DNA of 8,433 bases from Muribaculaceae bacterium (GCA_029062725.1 JAIDPP010000092.1:1-8433), one strand, 5' to 3'; positions 1-7,968 are shown, counted from the first letter of the stretch. The notes: a model not told the origin generated them from the letters alone. Numbers and translations are program-made.

Positions 1-2820
1 GGCAGATACGTTATATACTCGCGTGTTGGAGTATTTGAGGTTGTTGTAAACGTAGTTGCCGATGTTGGCACGGAGTGAGAAGCCGAGATCCCAGTTGTTC
101 CAAGAGAAGTTGTTGTTCCAGGTAAGGGTTACCTTGGGATCCTTGGAGTGGTACATGATGAGGTCCTGGTCGTTGATCACGCCATCCTGGTTCTGGTCAA
201 CATACTGGTTTTCGAGGGGATCGCCGTTAGCGTCATAAACCTGCTCATACACCATGAATGTGAAAGCGGGCTGCCCTACGATATGCCATCCGAGGTTACC
301 GCCGGTTCCGGAAGGAAGACCGATAGCGGAGATAGCGGAATTGGTGCCTTCGCCCTGGAGTTCGGTGATCTTGTTCTTGTTCCAGGAAACGTTTACGCTG
401 GTGTTCCAAGTGAAGGAGTCAGTGATTACAGGCTTGGCGCCTACAGTCACCTCGACACCGAGGTTCTCCATCGAACCGATGTTACGCCACTGATAGTTTG
501 AAGTGTTTGAAGTAGCAGTCGGCACATTTGAGAGGAGGTCGCGTGTCTTGCGGAGATACCAGTCGGCTGCAAGAGTGATGCGGTTGTTCATGAAGCCCAT
601 GTCAAGACCGACGTTCCAGGTAGTGGTTGTCTCCCACTTGAGGTCGGGGTTATAAGACTGGGGGAAAAGCGGGTTGATCCAAGCACCGTTGCCGTTGGGG
701 TTGAGGTACTGGAAACCGAGCTGATAAGAATTGGTGTAGATCGGGAGATAGCCGAAGTTCTGACCTATATCCTGCTGACCTGTCTCACCCCATCCGAGAC
801 GGAGCTTGAAGTCGTTGAGCCAGCCCTGGGAAGCCTCCATGAACGACATGTTGTTGATCTTCCATCCGAGAGCCACGGCGGGGAAGAGACCCCAGCGGTT
901 GTCCTTTGAGAAGCGGGAAGAACCGTCATCACGAAGGGTGAAGGTCAGGAGATATGTGTCATCGAAGATATAGTTGATACGGCCGAAGAAAGAGACGAGC
1001 TGGTTGATGTTGCCCCAGCGGGTCATCGGAGCGTCCTCGTATGCGTGGCCGATGCGGGAGGCTGTGTTGGGGTCAGGAGTTATGGAGAATGTTCCACCTG
1101 TGTAGTCGAATTCGTAGCCGAGAGTGTTGAGAAGAGTCTCGCTGCGTCCGTGATAGTCGAAACGCTGCCAGTCGTAACCGAGAGTTACGTCAAGATTGGA
1201 TTTGGCTGCCTCGAATTCCTTCTTGTAGTTGATGAAGAAAGAGAGGTTGGTGTTGCGCTGAAGCTCATACCAGTTGGAATGTGTGCCCGCACCGTCCTTA
1301 TAGTTGGAGCGCCAAGCCATGATTGAATTGGGGTTCACGTCGGTGTTGGAGGTGTTCTTTGAAACCTGATAACCGAGGTTGAGGTTGAAGTGAAGTTCGG
1401 GAAGCCAGTGGAGCGAGTAGTCGATGGCGATGTTACCGGTGGAGTTGAGAGTCTTGCCGACAGTCTTCTGGTCCATAAGGAGCTGAAGGGGGTTTTCGGA
1501 AGCGTTCTCCTCAGGGTTACCTGTGGTCTGGAGGATGTTGAAAAATCCGTTATAGATCATAGGCATGTCCTCAGAAGCCATGTTGTAGGTTGAATATACG
1601 GGATAAACCGGAGCCATACCTACTGCGCCGCCCATCACGCCTGCGGCGTTACCTGTGCGAACCCATGAACCCTGTGCGTTCAAGATAACAGAGAGGTGAT
1701 CCTGAAGGAATTTGGGGCTGAGGTTGAAGCCTACAGTGGCACGCTGCATCGAAGAGGTCTTGATGATACCCTGGTTGTCAGTGTAGGAAGCGTTGACGCG
1801 GTAGGGGAGGAAACCTGCGGAACCGCCGACACTAAGGGAGTAGTCGTGAGAGAAAGCAGTGCGGAGCACCTCTTTCTGCCAGTTGGTGTCATAAAGGTTG
1901 TAAGCGGAACCCTGCTCAGTGCCGACTGAGGGATCTACGGGGTTGGCGTAGAGGAATCCCTTTGCGCGGTCGTTACCATACTTCTCGATGAGGTCAACAT
2001 ACTCCTGCGCACCCATCATCTTCATGGTCTTGCGGGCTGTATTGACATGGAAGTTGGCGGCGAAGTTAACCTGGGGGCGGCCGCTCTTACCTTTCTTAGT
2101 GGTGATGATGATCACACCGTTAGATGCACGCGAACCGTAGATGGCAGTTGCGGAAGCATCCTTGAGGATGGTCATGCTCTCGATGTTCTGGGGGTTGAGC
2201 ATGGTGAGGGCGTTTGTGCCGCCGGCGTTGCTCTGGTTGCTCTGGGGCACACCGTCGATGACGATAAGGGGGTCGTTGGAAGCCGACAGAGAGGAACCAC
2301 CACGGATACGGATGTTAGCGTTTCCGGAGGGATCACCACCCGAGGTAGTTACAACGACACCGGGGCTTGCACCTACGAGGAGGTCCTGAGCCGAAGTAGA
2401 GATACCGGCATCGACGTCATCGGGAGTCACGATGGCTACCGAACCGGTCGCATCGGATTTCTTCACGGAACCGTAACCGATAACGACAGTCTCCTGCAGC
2501 ATGGTTGAGTTCTCCTTCATCACGATGTTGAGGTTGGTCTGGCCGTTGACGGCAACTTCCATGGGATCGTAGCCCACGTAAGACACCACGAGCGTAGCAT
2601 TAGGGGCTACAGTCAGGGTGAAGTTACCTTCGAGGTCGGCTGACGTACCGTTGGAGGTGCCTTTCTCCATAATGGAGGCACCGATCAGGTCTTCGCCAAG
2701 TTCATCGGCCACATGACCGTGGACGGTGATCTTTTGCGCGAAGCCGGGAAGCGCGAGCACCAAGAGAGCTATCATGGTGACCCATAACTTCCGATTCAGC
2801 TGAAAACAGATGTTCTTCAT
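1..2820 (-). CDS. SusC/RagA-family TonB-linked outer-membrane protein (partial, C-terminus off the left edge)
   Basis: An uninterrupted reading frame of 940 codons starts at ATG 2820-2818 and runs off the window edge. Residues 1-28 form a signal peptide: a basic N-region, the hydrophobic run MIALLVLALPGFA, and likely cleavage before Q29. Residues 31-105 or so match a CarboxypepD_reg-like beta-sandwich, ending in the family junction ETVVIGYGSVKK (110-121). The plug follows, with RIRGGSS (171-177), IVIDGVP (186-192) and the hallmark LKDASATAIYGSRASNG (219-235) then VIIITTKKG. The rest is TonB-dependent beta-barrel. Near residues 870-886 an Asp/Asn-rich loop (DQNQDGVINDQDL) resembles a calcium-binding loop often seen in this family. 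There is no STN domain, so direct anti-sigma signalling is unlikely. Family members usually have about 1000-1100 residues, so roughly 60-150 are missing here. SusC proteins form the barrel beneath a SusD-like lid lipoprotein and import glycans or peptides. The substrate cannot be read from this sequence, and a susD gene is expected just outside the window. Confidence 0.96.
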   Translation of the reverse strand, partial: MKNICFQLNRKLWVTMIALLVLALPGFAQKITVHGHVADELGEDLIGASIMEKGTSNGTSADLEGNFTLTVAPNATLVVSYVGYDPMEVAVNGQTNLNIVMKENSTMLQETVVIGYGSVKKSDATGSVAIVTPDDVDAGISTSAQDLLVGASPGVVVTTSGGDPSGNANIRIRGGSSLSASNDPLIVIDGVPQSNQSNAGGTNALTMLNPQNIESMTILKDASATAIYGSRASNGVIIITTKKGKSGRPQVNFAANFHVNTARKTMKMMGAQEYVDLIEKYGNDRAKGFLYANPVDPSVGTEQGSAYNLYDTNWQKEVLRTAFSHDYSLSVGGSAGFLPYRVNASYTDNQGIIKTSSMQRATVGFNLSPKFLQDHLSVILNAQGSWVRTGNAAGVMGGAVGMAPVYPVYSTYNMASEDMPMIYNGFFNILQTTGNPEENASENPLQLLMDQKTVGKTLNSTGNIAIDYSLHWLPELHFNLNLGYQVSKNTSNTDVNPNSIMAWRSNYKDGAGTHSNWYELQRNTNLSFFINYKKEFEAAKSNLDVTLGYDWQRFDYHGRSETLLNTLGYEFDYTGGTFSITPDPNTASRIGHAYEDAPMTRWGNINQLVSFFGRINYIFDDTYLLTFTLRDDGSSRFSKDNRWGLFPAVALGWKINNMSFMEASQGWLNDFKLRLGWGETGQQDIGQNFGYLPIYTNSYQLGFQYLNPNGNGAWINPLFPQSYNPDLKWETTTTWNVGLDMGFMNNRITLAADWYLRKTRDLLSNVPTATSNTSNYQWRNIGSMENLGVEVTVGAKPVITDSFTWNTSVNVSWNKNKITELQGEGTNSAISAIGLPSGTGGNLGWHIVGQPAFTFMVYEQVYDANGDPLENQYVDQNQDGVINDQDLIMYHSKDPKVTLTWNNNFSWNNWDLGFSLRANIGNYVYNNLKYSNTRVYNVSA

Positions 2821-3145
2821 GCAAGAATGAAAATTAAGTTATACAATTTAGTTAAGTTTAAAAATCTCTCGTTTTATGGTCGGAGTTCCCGTCCGGCTCT
2901 TGCATTTCCGGAGGGGTCTCCCTGATGGGTTACATACCGACAGGGCCGGATCCGCTGGAATCCTGCCACTGCGCAATGCGTTATGTTTCAGTCGTTAATG
3001 GAAACTGAGCCATTACGGTCATTTTAAGGTTAAACTATATTTTAGAGAGCCTAAGACGGTATGTTTCAATGATTTAGAGTTATCTACACGGGCAATGCCG
3101 CCGCAGAACCTTCCGGAGAGAGCGCGCCTCGCCCGAGGGTAAGGC
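2821..3145 (-). promoter_or_regulatory. Long 5' leader of the susC-like gene, potentially structured
   Basis: This stretch of more than 300 bases contains no credible gene. If transcription starts just downstream of the promoter at 3151-3182, the susC-like mRNA has an untranslated leader of about 320 nt. On the minus-strand RNA I see short stems: CGCCT/AGGCG (3142-3146 with 3125-3129) at the extreme 5' end, CCCTG/CAGGG (2941-2945 with 2920-2924), and GGAT/ATCC around 2948-2964. The last 50 bases before the start codon are AT-rich and unstructured, as is usual for translation initiation in Bacteroidetes. I compared it by eye with the cobalamin, TPP and SAM riboswitch consensus motifs and found no convincing match. 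The leader boundary depends on the inferred promoter. Confidence 0.4.
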
Positions 3146-3150
3146 GATGA

Positions 3151-3182
3151 CAAAGATACGGAATTCGGATGATTTTAAGAAA
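3151..3182 (-). promoter_or_regulatory. Bacteroidetes-type promoter for the susC-like gene
   Basis: On the minus strand the octamer TATCTTTG (3158 down to 3151) matches all six defined positions of the Bacteroidetes -7 consensus TAnnTTTG. A TTTC tetramer at 3182-3179, 20 bp upstream, is a near match to the -33 TTTG box at normal spacing. Transcription would begin near 3143-3146 and run into the susC-like gene. A second consensus octamer, TAATTTTG at 3197-3190, lies 31 bp further upstream but I find no -33 partner for it. Confidence 0.55.
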
Positions 3183-3193
3183 TATAAACCAAA

Positions 3194-3224
3194 ATTAACA
3201 ATGTTAATTAACAATTTTAACATT
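3194..3224. repeat. AT-rich operator-like block of short direct and inverted repeats
   Basis: The 9-mer ATTAACAAT occurs twice (3194-3202 and 3207-3215), 13 bp apart. Overlapping it are the dyads TTAACAATGTTAA (3195-3207), GTTAATTAAC (3203-3212), and AATGTTA/TAACATT (3200-3206 with 3218-3224). The block lies just upstream of the susC-like promoter and downstream of the permease stop. It could be a regulator-binding site, an upstream activating AT tract, or a weak AU-rich terminator of the ABC operon. Low-complexity AT sequence produces such dyads by chance fairly often, so the functional reading is tentative. Confidence 0.35.
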
Positions 3225-3259
3225 CTTTTCCTCCCTCTCAAAAGAGACTTGTCATGCCC

Positions 3260-4465
3260 CTATCTCGTGATTCGCCAGGAGGTCTTGACCTTACGTTTTA
3301 CAGCCACGATGTTGAAGAGGATGATAAGGGCACACAGGATGAGAGCCGTCGCTATGACGGGCCAGAAAGCTCCCGTCTCCGCTCCGAGGGCGCGGAGGGG
3401 ATTCAGGTAGGCGCTCCGCAGGATCAAGGCTCCGCCCAAGGCAAGAATGGTAGCGCCCAAGGAGGAGAAGACCACGATTCTGACGTATGGCGCTCCGACG
3501 GCGGAGAGAGGATAGCCGAGCATAAGGAGGGAATGGAGCTTCTCGCGGTTTTTCTCCATGAGGAGCGAAACCGAGAGCATGAGGATGAATAGGGAGAGAA
3601 CCGTGATGATGGCACCGATGGCGAGCACGATCCCCACTACGAGCTTGAGCAGGAAAGAGGCCGAGGCGGCGGTTTTGTCGCCCGCCACTTCATAGTCATG
3701 CGCTTCGAGATAGTCGGTAATGGCCACGTCACCGGGGGAATTGACATCTATTATAAGGCGCGAAGGAGCCTCTGCGGCGTTGACGGAAGAGCCGGAATGT
3801 CCGGCCAGCAGGGTGTTGCTCCAGTCCATGAAGTTCTGGGGTACAAGGATGGTGTTGAGCCTGCTGGAATATCCCGCCACGCGGCCGTGGAGTTTCACGG
3901 AGCGTTGCTCCTGTTCGTCATAGATGGTTATGTCGAGGGGGATTCCGCTCATCAGCCCTTCCGACATCTGGGGCAGTCCTGCGGCCGAGGCGAATCCGAA
4001 GTTATAGAGAGTGAGGTAATCTTTCGAGATTATGAGGGGAATCTCGTCGGATCCCTCCCGCCATGTCCATTGCGACTTGGGGACATCCACGTATTCGTCA
4101 GGGATAGATTCGAAGAACATCGCCGTTGACATTCCGCGTCCCGCCTGATTCAGCGAGGCGCGCACACGGTAGGCGGAGGCTGTGAAGGGAGCTGCCTTCC
4201 GGACCCACGGCTGCGCCTTGATATCAGCTATCTCTGCCGAGGAGAAGGAGGAGGAGCCGTGGAGGGTGTTTTCTGAGGTCACCTTCTTATTGATGACCAG
4301 ATAGTCTGACCGGATGAAACTGTCTTCGGCCGTCCATATCGAGCGCGCGTCGAGATAGAATATCAGGCCTCCGAGCACGATCGCCAGGCCGATGAAGTTG
4401 GAGAGAATGAATCCGGCGATGCGGGCCGGGGAGATGTTCTTTCTTAGTAATCGTGAGATGACCAT
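3260..4465 (-). CDS. MacB/FtsX-like ABC transporter permease
   Basis: The protein has 401 residues. It has one N-terminal transmembrane helix (about 15-38), a large extracytoplasmic domain (about 40-268) of the MacB periplasmic core type, and three C-terminal helices (about 272-303, 328-350, 366-389) ending in a basic cytoplasmic tail. This four-helix layout is that of FtsX-domain permeases, which work as dimers with a LolD/MacB-type ATPase and move lipoproteins, peptides or drugs, or transmit force across the membrane, rather than forming a classical channel. The frame is open upstream to 4684, but I start at 4465: the 73 upstream residues are Pro/Ser/Arg-rich, overlap the ATPase gene and would displace the first helix. 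The start lies 70 bp after the ATPase stop, so the two genes are probably co-transcribed. No Shine-Dalgarno sequence is visible. The family call is firm; the transported substrate is unknown. Confidence 0.88.
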   Translation of the reverse strand: MVISRLLRKNISPARIAGFILSNFIGLAIVLGGLIFYLDARSIWTAEDSFIRSDYLVINKKVTSENTLHGSSSFSSAEIADIKAQPWVRKAAPFTASAYRVRASLNQAGRGMSTAMFFESIPDEYVDVPKSQWTWREGSDEIPLIISKDYLTLYNFGFASAAGLPQMSEGLMSGIPLDITIYDEQEQRSVKLHGRVAGYSSRLNTILVPQNFMDWSNTLLAGHSGSSVNAAEAPSRLIIDVNSPGDVAITDYLEAHDYEVAGDKTAASASFLLKLVVGIVLAIGAIITVLSLFILMLSVSLLMEKNREKLHSLLMLGYPLSAVGAPYVRIVVFSSLGATILALGGALILRSAYLNPLRALGAETGAFWPVIATALILCALIILFNIVAVKRKVKTSWRITR

Positions 4466-4535
4466 CGGGAAAGGGGGATAAGGGATGATGGAATAAGGAA
4501 GGGTCGGGATGCCGCGACCATGATTGGCATTCCTG

Positions 4536-5183
4536 TCAGAGGGCGAGTCGGACGGGATTGTCGAGGAGCAGCGGATTGCCGACGGATGTGGATATGATTG
4601 CGGCGCCCTGGGTCTCGGCGGCTTCGGAGATAATCCGGGCGGCGATGCGGTTGTTTTCCGCGTCAAGGTGGGATACCGGCTCATCGAGGAGTATGAAATC
4701 GAATGGCTGGCAGATGCTGCGGATAATGGCCACGCGTTGCTGCTGTCCGATCGACATACGGCCGCAGGGATAGTCGCGGCGGAAGGCGATCCCGATACGC
4801 TCCATCCATTCTTCGATCTTGCTGTCGGGAACGAAGTCGGTGAGGCGGTTTTTGAGCCGGATATTCTCCCATGCGGTCAGTTCGGGGAAGAGTGAGAGTT
4901 CCTGAGGGAGATATGCTATAGCGCGGCGTCTGATCTCCTGCCATCTGTCGATTCCGAAAGAGGCGGTATCCTCTCCGTCGAAGAGTATGCGGCCCTCGTA
5001 GTCGGTGCGTGCGCCGAAGATATATGCGCAGAGCGACGACTTTCCTCCTCCGGAAGCGGCCTCGATCAGATAGCGGCCTCCGCGTCGGAGAGTGAGGTCG
5101 GCACGCCAGACATCGGAGGGGGGAATCTTCTCCGAGACAAAGACTTTGGGAAGGGCGTTTTCGATTCTTATCTCATTAATCAT
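4536..5183 (-). CDS. ABC transporter ATP-binding protein with non-consensus motifs
   Basis: This 215-residue nucleotide-binding subunit should power the neighbouring permease. Motifs in order: Walker A AASGGGKS (42-49, Lys48; the usual first Gly is Ala), Q-loop Gln94 in YLPQE, signature SIGQQQR (144-150; LSGGQ has become MSIGQ), Walker B FILLDEP (163-169, catalytic Glu168), and D-loop SHLD (171-174). The switch histidine expected about 30 residues later is not present: the corresponding stretch reads AIISTSVGN (195-203). The protein ends soon afterwards, with no extra domain. The length is normal for a LolD/MacB-type ATPase without fusions. The gene begins 21 bp after the lipoprotein stop and ends 70 bp before the permease start, which fits one operon. 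It is probably a working but slow or unusual ATPase, since Walker lysine and glutamate are intact; a degenerate subfamily is an inference. Confidence 0.93.
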   Translation of the reverse strand: MINEIRIENALPKVFVSEKIPPSDVWRADLTLRRGGRYLIEAASGGGKSSLCAYIFGARTDYEGRILFDGEDTASFGIDRWQEIRRRAIAYLPQELSLFPELTAWENIRLKNRLTDFVPDSKIEEWMERIGIAFRRDYPCGRMSIGQQQRVAIIRSICQPFDFILLDEPVSHLDAENNRIAARIISEAAETQGAAIISTSVGNPLLLDNPVRLAL

Positions 5184-5204
5184 GGCAACTGCAATAATAG
5201 CCTT

Positions 5205-6563
5205 TCATTTAATGGCCTTCAGGAACGTGAGGAGTATATTCTCCTTCTCGTTGAATGCGCGTATTTCGGAAGTGATCTCCATTGAGCCCTGAGAGGGGGA
5301 GAGGGCGATAAGGGTATATTTCACCGGGAGGTCGGCGGGAGTGAATTGTCCGGTCGGAGCCGTTCCGGAGGTCACGAGCGCGAACATCGCCCCTTTCAGC
5401 TGCGGGGCGATATCGGCAGCCTCGAGGGTTCCGTTGACTTCGCCGTTATTGAAACGCAGAATCTTGCCATCCTTGATCACTGTAGATCCTGTCGAAGAGG
5501 ATATGAAATCGGTCAGGTCGGCGGTGTTCTCACCGGTGGTGCTTACGGCTCCCTTCACCATAGAGCCGTTTGCGGCTACGGCGCATGTACCGTCGATGGC
5601 TCCTAATGCGGAAAGAATCATTTCGGCGCCGGGGATATTCTTGTCGCCGAGTTCCTTTTCGAGCGATTTGACGAGCGCCGGAGTGAGGGCCATAGCGAAG
5701 AATGTGTCAGCTGAGCCTGAGAGCTCCTTGACCATCGCGGGGTCTATGCGGTCGGAGGGGAAGTTGAATTTCGCGGGCTCTCCTTTGGAATTGAGTATCG
5801 AGAGGGAAGAGATGAAGCGGCCGTTTTCGAAATCGGCGTTGAACGCGAGGTCACGGGCATCGGAGAAGAGTACGGCGAGGCCGAGGCCGGCCATGGTTTT
5901 GTCGCGGAACGACATGCCGGAGGCGTTGTAAATTGCGGCGAGGTTGCCCCAGCCTTCGATATCGTGAGAGATCTCGGCCAGACGCGAGGAGTATGCGTTG
6001 GAGAGGAAGGATGTCTTTTCGCTCAGTTCCGAGAATCGTGCGATCTCGGCGGGGTCTATATCGTTGCGGTGAGATGCGCGGATCCAGAACTGATTCCCTT
6101 TGAGGGCAGTGTTTCCGCAACGATCGATGCCGTTTTCGGAGGCTATCTGCATCGCGCCATCCTCGGAGATATATTTCCTGAAGGTGTCGGGGTCGGCGAG
6201 AAAGCCTGTGATATAGAAATCGGAACCTTCGACGAAGAAGATTGCCGAGGAGGGATCCACGCCTGTCTCGCCGTTGAGGATGGCGCGGATGCGGTCGGCG
6301 GTGTCGCGGTCCTGACCGGCGACAAGGGCGGCTACTTCCTTGCCGGGGACAATCTTCGATCCCTCGATCTTGCAGCCGGTCTTTTCAATCACGCTCTTTA
6401 GGTTGAGGGCGGCCACCGCGGAGGCGTCGGCCGGCACCGTGGCGAGAAGTTCGGCGGTATCGGTCTTCGATCCGGAGCATGAGGGGAGGAGGGATATAAG
6501 AAGAGAGAATATAATGATGAGTGAGGCCGCGGAGAGGCGCCGGGAAACAATGGTCTTGTTCAT
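5205..6563 (-). CDS. Lipoprotein of unknown function, DUF4836-like
   Basis: The 452-residue product has a type II signal peptide: a basic start, the hydrophobic core ASLIIIFSLLISLL, and a lipobox ending LPSC with lipidated Cys29. The residues after the cysteine (SGSKTD) lack the acidic cluster typical of Bacteroidetes surface-export signals, so a periplasm-facing lipoprotein is more likely. The mature N-terminus (LLATVPADASAVAALNLKSV, 39-58) recalls DUF4836, a Bacteroidales family of lipoproteins without assigned function. That match is from memory and is moderate. The body alternates hydrophobic strands and helices, with no catalytic motif I recognise. It is the first gene of the unit with the ATPase and permease, and divergent from the aminotransferase. 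By analogy it may be the partner or cargo of that ABC system; this is inference. The start at 6563 is chosen because it directly precedes the signal peptide. Confidence 0.88.
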   Translation of the reverse strand: MNKTIVSRRLSAASLIIIFSLLISLLPSCSGSKTDTAELLATVPADASAVAALNLKSVIEKTGCKIEGSKIVPGKEVAALVAGQDRDTADRIRAILNGETGVDPSSAIFFVEGSDFYITGFLADPDTFRKYISEDGAMQIASENGIDRCGNTALKGNQFWIRASHRNDIDPAEIARFSELSEKTSFLSNAYSSRLAEISHDIEGWGNLAAIYNASGMSFRDKTMAGLGLAVLFSDARDLAFNADFENGRFISSLSILNSKGEPAKFNFPSDRIDPAMVKELSGSADTFFAMALTPALVKSLEKELGDKNIPGAEMILSALGAIDGTCAVAANGSMVKGAVSTTGENTADLTDFISSSTGSTVIKDGKILRFNNGEVNGTLEAADIAPQLKGAMFALVTSGTAPTGQFTPADLPVKYTLIALSPSQGSMEITSEIRAFNEKENILLTFLKAIK

Positions 6564-6765
6564 AATATAGAGAAGATTATCCGTTAAGAGTGAATTTTGG
6601 GGTAAAATTAATGAAAATATTTGGAATGGAGAGCTAAAATCGCTAAATTCGCCATTTAATAAGGATTTTCCCGGAGCCGGAAAACCGGGGATAGGAGCTC
6701 ATATCAGGGATTATGGAAGAGAGGAGGAAGGGAATTCTGAAAGGAATAAAACATAAATATAGAAT
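6564..6765. promoter_or_regulatory. Divergent intergenic region between the lipoprotein operon and the aminotransferase
   Basis: These 202 bp must carry both outward promoters. Toward the aminotransferase, AATATTTG at 6616-6623 matches five of the six defined -7 positions, with TTTG 16 bp upstream; this is shorter than the usual spacing of about 20 bp, so the match is weak. Toward the lipoprotein I find no full TAnnTTTG octamer. The 25 bases before the aminotransferase start are AT-rich with no Shine-Dalgarno. A dyad sits near the middle and is listed separately. Confidence 0.4.
6666..6688. repeat. Short nested inverted repeat between divergent genes
   Basis: TTTTCC (6666-6671) and GGAAAA (6679-6684) form a 6-bp dyad around a 7-base centre. 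It overlaps a second small hairpin, CCGG-AAAA-CCGG (6677-6688). In the RNA toward the aminotransferase these two would be mutually exclusive. The position, 78-100 bp before the aminotransferase start, fits an operator or a leader hairpin. A function is not shown by the sequence. Confidence 0.3.
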
Positions 6766-7968
6766 ATGGCACAGATTTCAAACAGAGTTCAGAGTCTTGC
6801 GGTATCGGCCACGCTGGCAATGTCGCAGAAGAGCGGCGAACTGAAGGCCGCCGGAATCGATGTGATCAATATGTCGGTGGGCGAGCCGGATTTCGATACT
6901 CCCGATTTCATCAAGGAGGCTGCCAAGAAGGCAATCGACGAGAATTATTCACGCTATACGGCCGTAGCGGGCTATCTCTCGCTGCGTGAGGCTATCAGCG
7001 CGAAGCTGAAACGTGAGAACAATATGGATTTCTCTCCGGCGCAGATCGTGGTCGGCAACGGCGCCAAGCAGGAGCTGACCAACGCTATCCTCGCCACCAT
7101 CAATCCGGGCGACGAGGTGATCATCCCGGTTCCGGCGTGGGTGAGCTATGTGGAGATGGTCAAGCTTGCGGAGGGTAAGGTCGTTACGGTCCATGCGGGC
7201 GTGGAGCAGGATTTCAAGATCACTCCGGCTCAGCTCGAGGCGGCTATCACCGACCGCACGCGCATGATCATGCTCAATTCCCCTTCCAATCCTACGGGCA
7301 GCATCTATAGCTATGACGAACTGAAGGGTCTCGCGGAGGTTCTGGCGAAGTATCCCGATATCCTTATCCTCTCTGACGAGATCTATGAGCATATCAATTT
7401 CATCGGCAAAGAGGGAATTCATTCGCTTTATGAATTCGAATCGGTGAGAGACCGCGTGATGGTTGTCAACGGCGTTTCAAAGGCTTACGCGATGACGGGC
7501 TGGCGTATCGGTTTTATTGCCGCACCGCTGCCGATCGCGAAGGCTATCAATAAGCTCCAGGGTCAATACACGTCGGGTGCATCCTCGATTGCGCAGAAGG
7601 CCGCGGAGGCCGCTTACCTGGGTCCCCAGGAGTGCGTGGAGGAGATGCGTAAGGCATTTGAACGTCGCCGCGACCTGATAGTGTCGCTGGCGCGTGAGAT
7701 TCCGGGCTGGATCGTCAATGAGCCTCAGGGCGCGTTCTATCTTTTCCCGGAAGTGAGCTACTATATAGGAAAGAAGATCGGCGACAAGGTTATCGGTAGT
7801 TCGGCGGATTATGTGATGTATCTGCTTGAGGAGGCTCACGTGGCGTGCGTTGACGGGGATGCGTTCTGCGCCCCCGGATATCTGCGCCTGAGCTACGCCA
7901 CCTCGGATGATAATATCCGCGAGGCTATGCGGCGTATTAAGGAGGCCTCCGAAAAGGTCGGAGCGTGA
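6766..7968 (+). CDS. PLP-dependent aminotransferase, aspartate aminotransferase type (class I, subgroup Igamma)
   Basis: This complete 400-residue enzyme transfers an amino group between an amino acid, most likely aspartate, and 2-oxoglutarate in the cytoplasm. Fold-type I landmarks are all present: the N-terminal MSVGEPDFDTP (36-46), GNGAKQEL before the cofactor pocket (98-104), Asn175 in SNPTG (174-178), Asp204 and Tyr207 in SDEIYEH (203-209), the Schiff-base lysine Lys239 in the block SKAYAMTGWRIGF (238-250), and the carboxylate-binding Arg374 in LRLSYAT. Length and motifs match the Bacillus/Thermus-type aspartate aminotransferases, some of which also accept prephenate in tyrosine/phenylalanine synthesis. 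Which substrate is preferred cannot be decided here, so I give no symbol (related genes are called aspC or aspB). It is transcribed alone, away from the lipoprotein operon. Its last three codons (Val-Gly-Ala) and stop lie inside the first unit of a 47-bp tandem repeat. Confidence 0.96.
   Translation: MAQISNRVQSLAVSATLAMSQKSGELKAAGIDVINMSVGEPDFDTPDFIKEAAKKAIDENYSRYTAVAGYLSLREAISAKLKRENNMDFSPAQIVVGNGAKQELTNAILATINPGDEVIIPVPAWVSYVEMVKLAEGKVVTVHAGVEQDFKITPAQLEAAITDRTRMIMLNSPSNPTGSIYSYDELKGLAEVLAKYPDILILSDEIYEHINFIGKEGIHSLYEFESVRDRVMVVNGVSKAYAMTGWRIGFIAAPLPIAKAINKLQGQYTSGASSIAQKAAEAAYLGPQECVEEMRKAFERRRDLIVSLAREIPGWIVNEPQGAFYLFPEVSYYIGKKIGDKVIGSSADYVMYLLEEAHVACVDGDAFCAPGYLRLSYATSDDNIREAMRRIKEASEKVGA

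Noticed and set aside
1045..2508. Several plus-strand open frames opposite the susC-like gene
   Set aside because: They lie antisense to a strongly supported coding frame, show no family motif, and follow from the codon composition of the real gene.
2880..2965. Cobalamin-type riboswitch, suggested by a CAGGGAGACCCC string in the leader
   Set aside because: Only a loose resemblance to the B12 box. The other conserved cobalamin riboswitch elements are not visible at suitable positions.
2982..3068. Direct repeat of TATGTTTCA (2982-2990 and 3060-3068)
   Set aside because: Nine bases twice in an AT-biased intergenic region is weak. It has no clear positional relation to the promoter, and I could not tie it to a known site.
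2821..3259. Invertible (phase-variable) promoter upstream of susC
   Set aside because: Such switches in Bacteroides are flanked by long inverted repeats. I found only dyads of 7-13 bases in AT-rich sequence, and no recombinase gene is in the window.
4466..4684. N-terminal extension of the permease frame to 4684
   Set aside because: The extra 73 residues are Pro/Ser/Arg-rich, overlap the ATPase coding region and would place a non-helical tail before the first membrane helix. The start at 4465 gives the normal FtsX-like layout.
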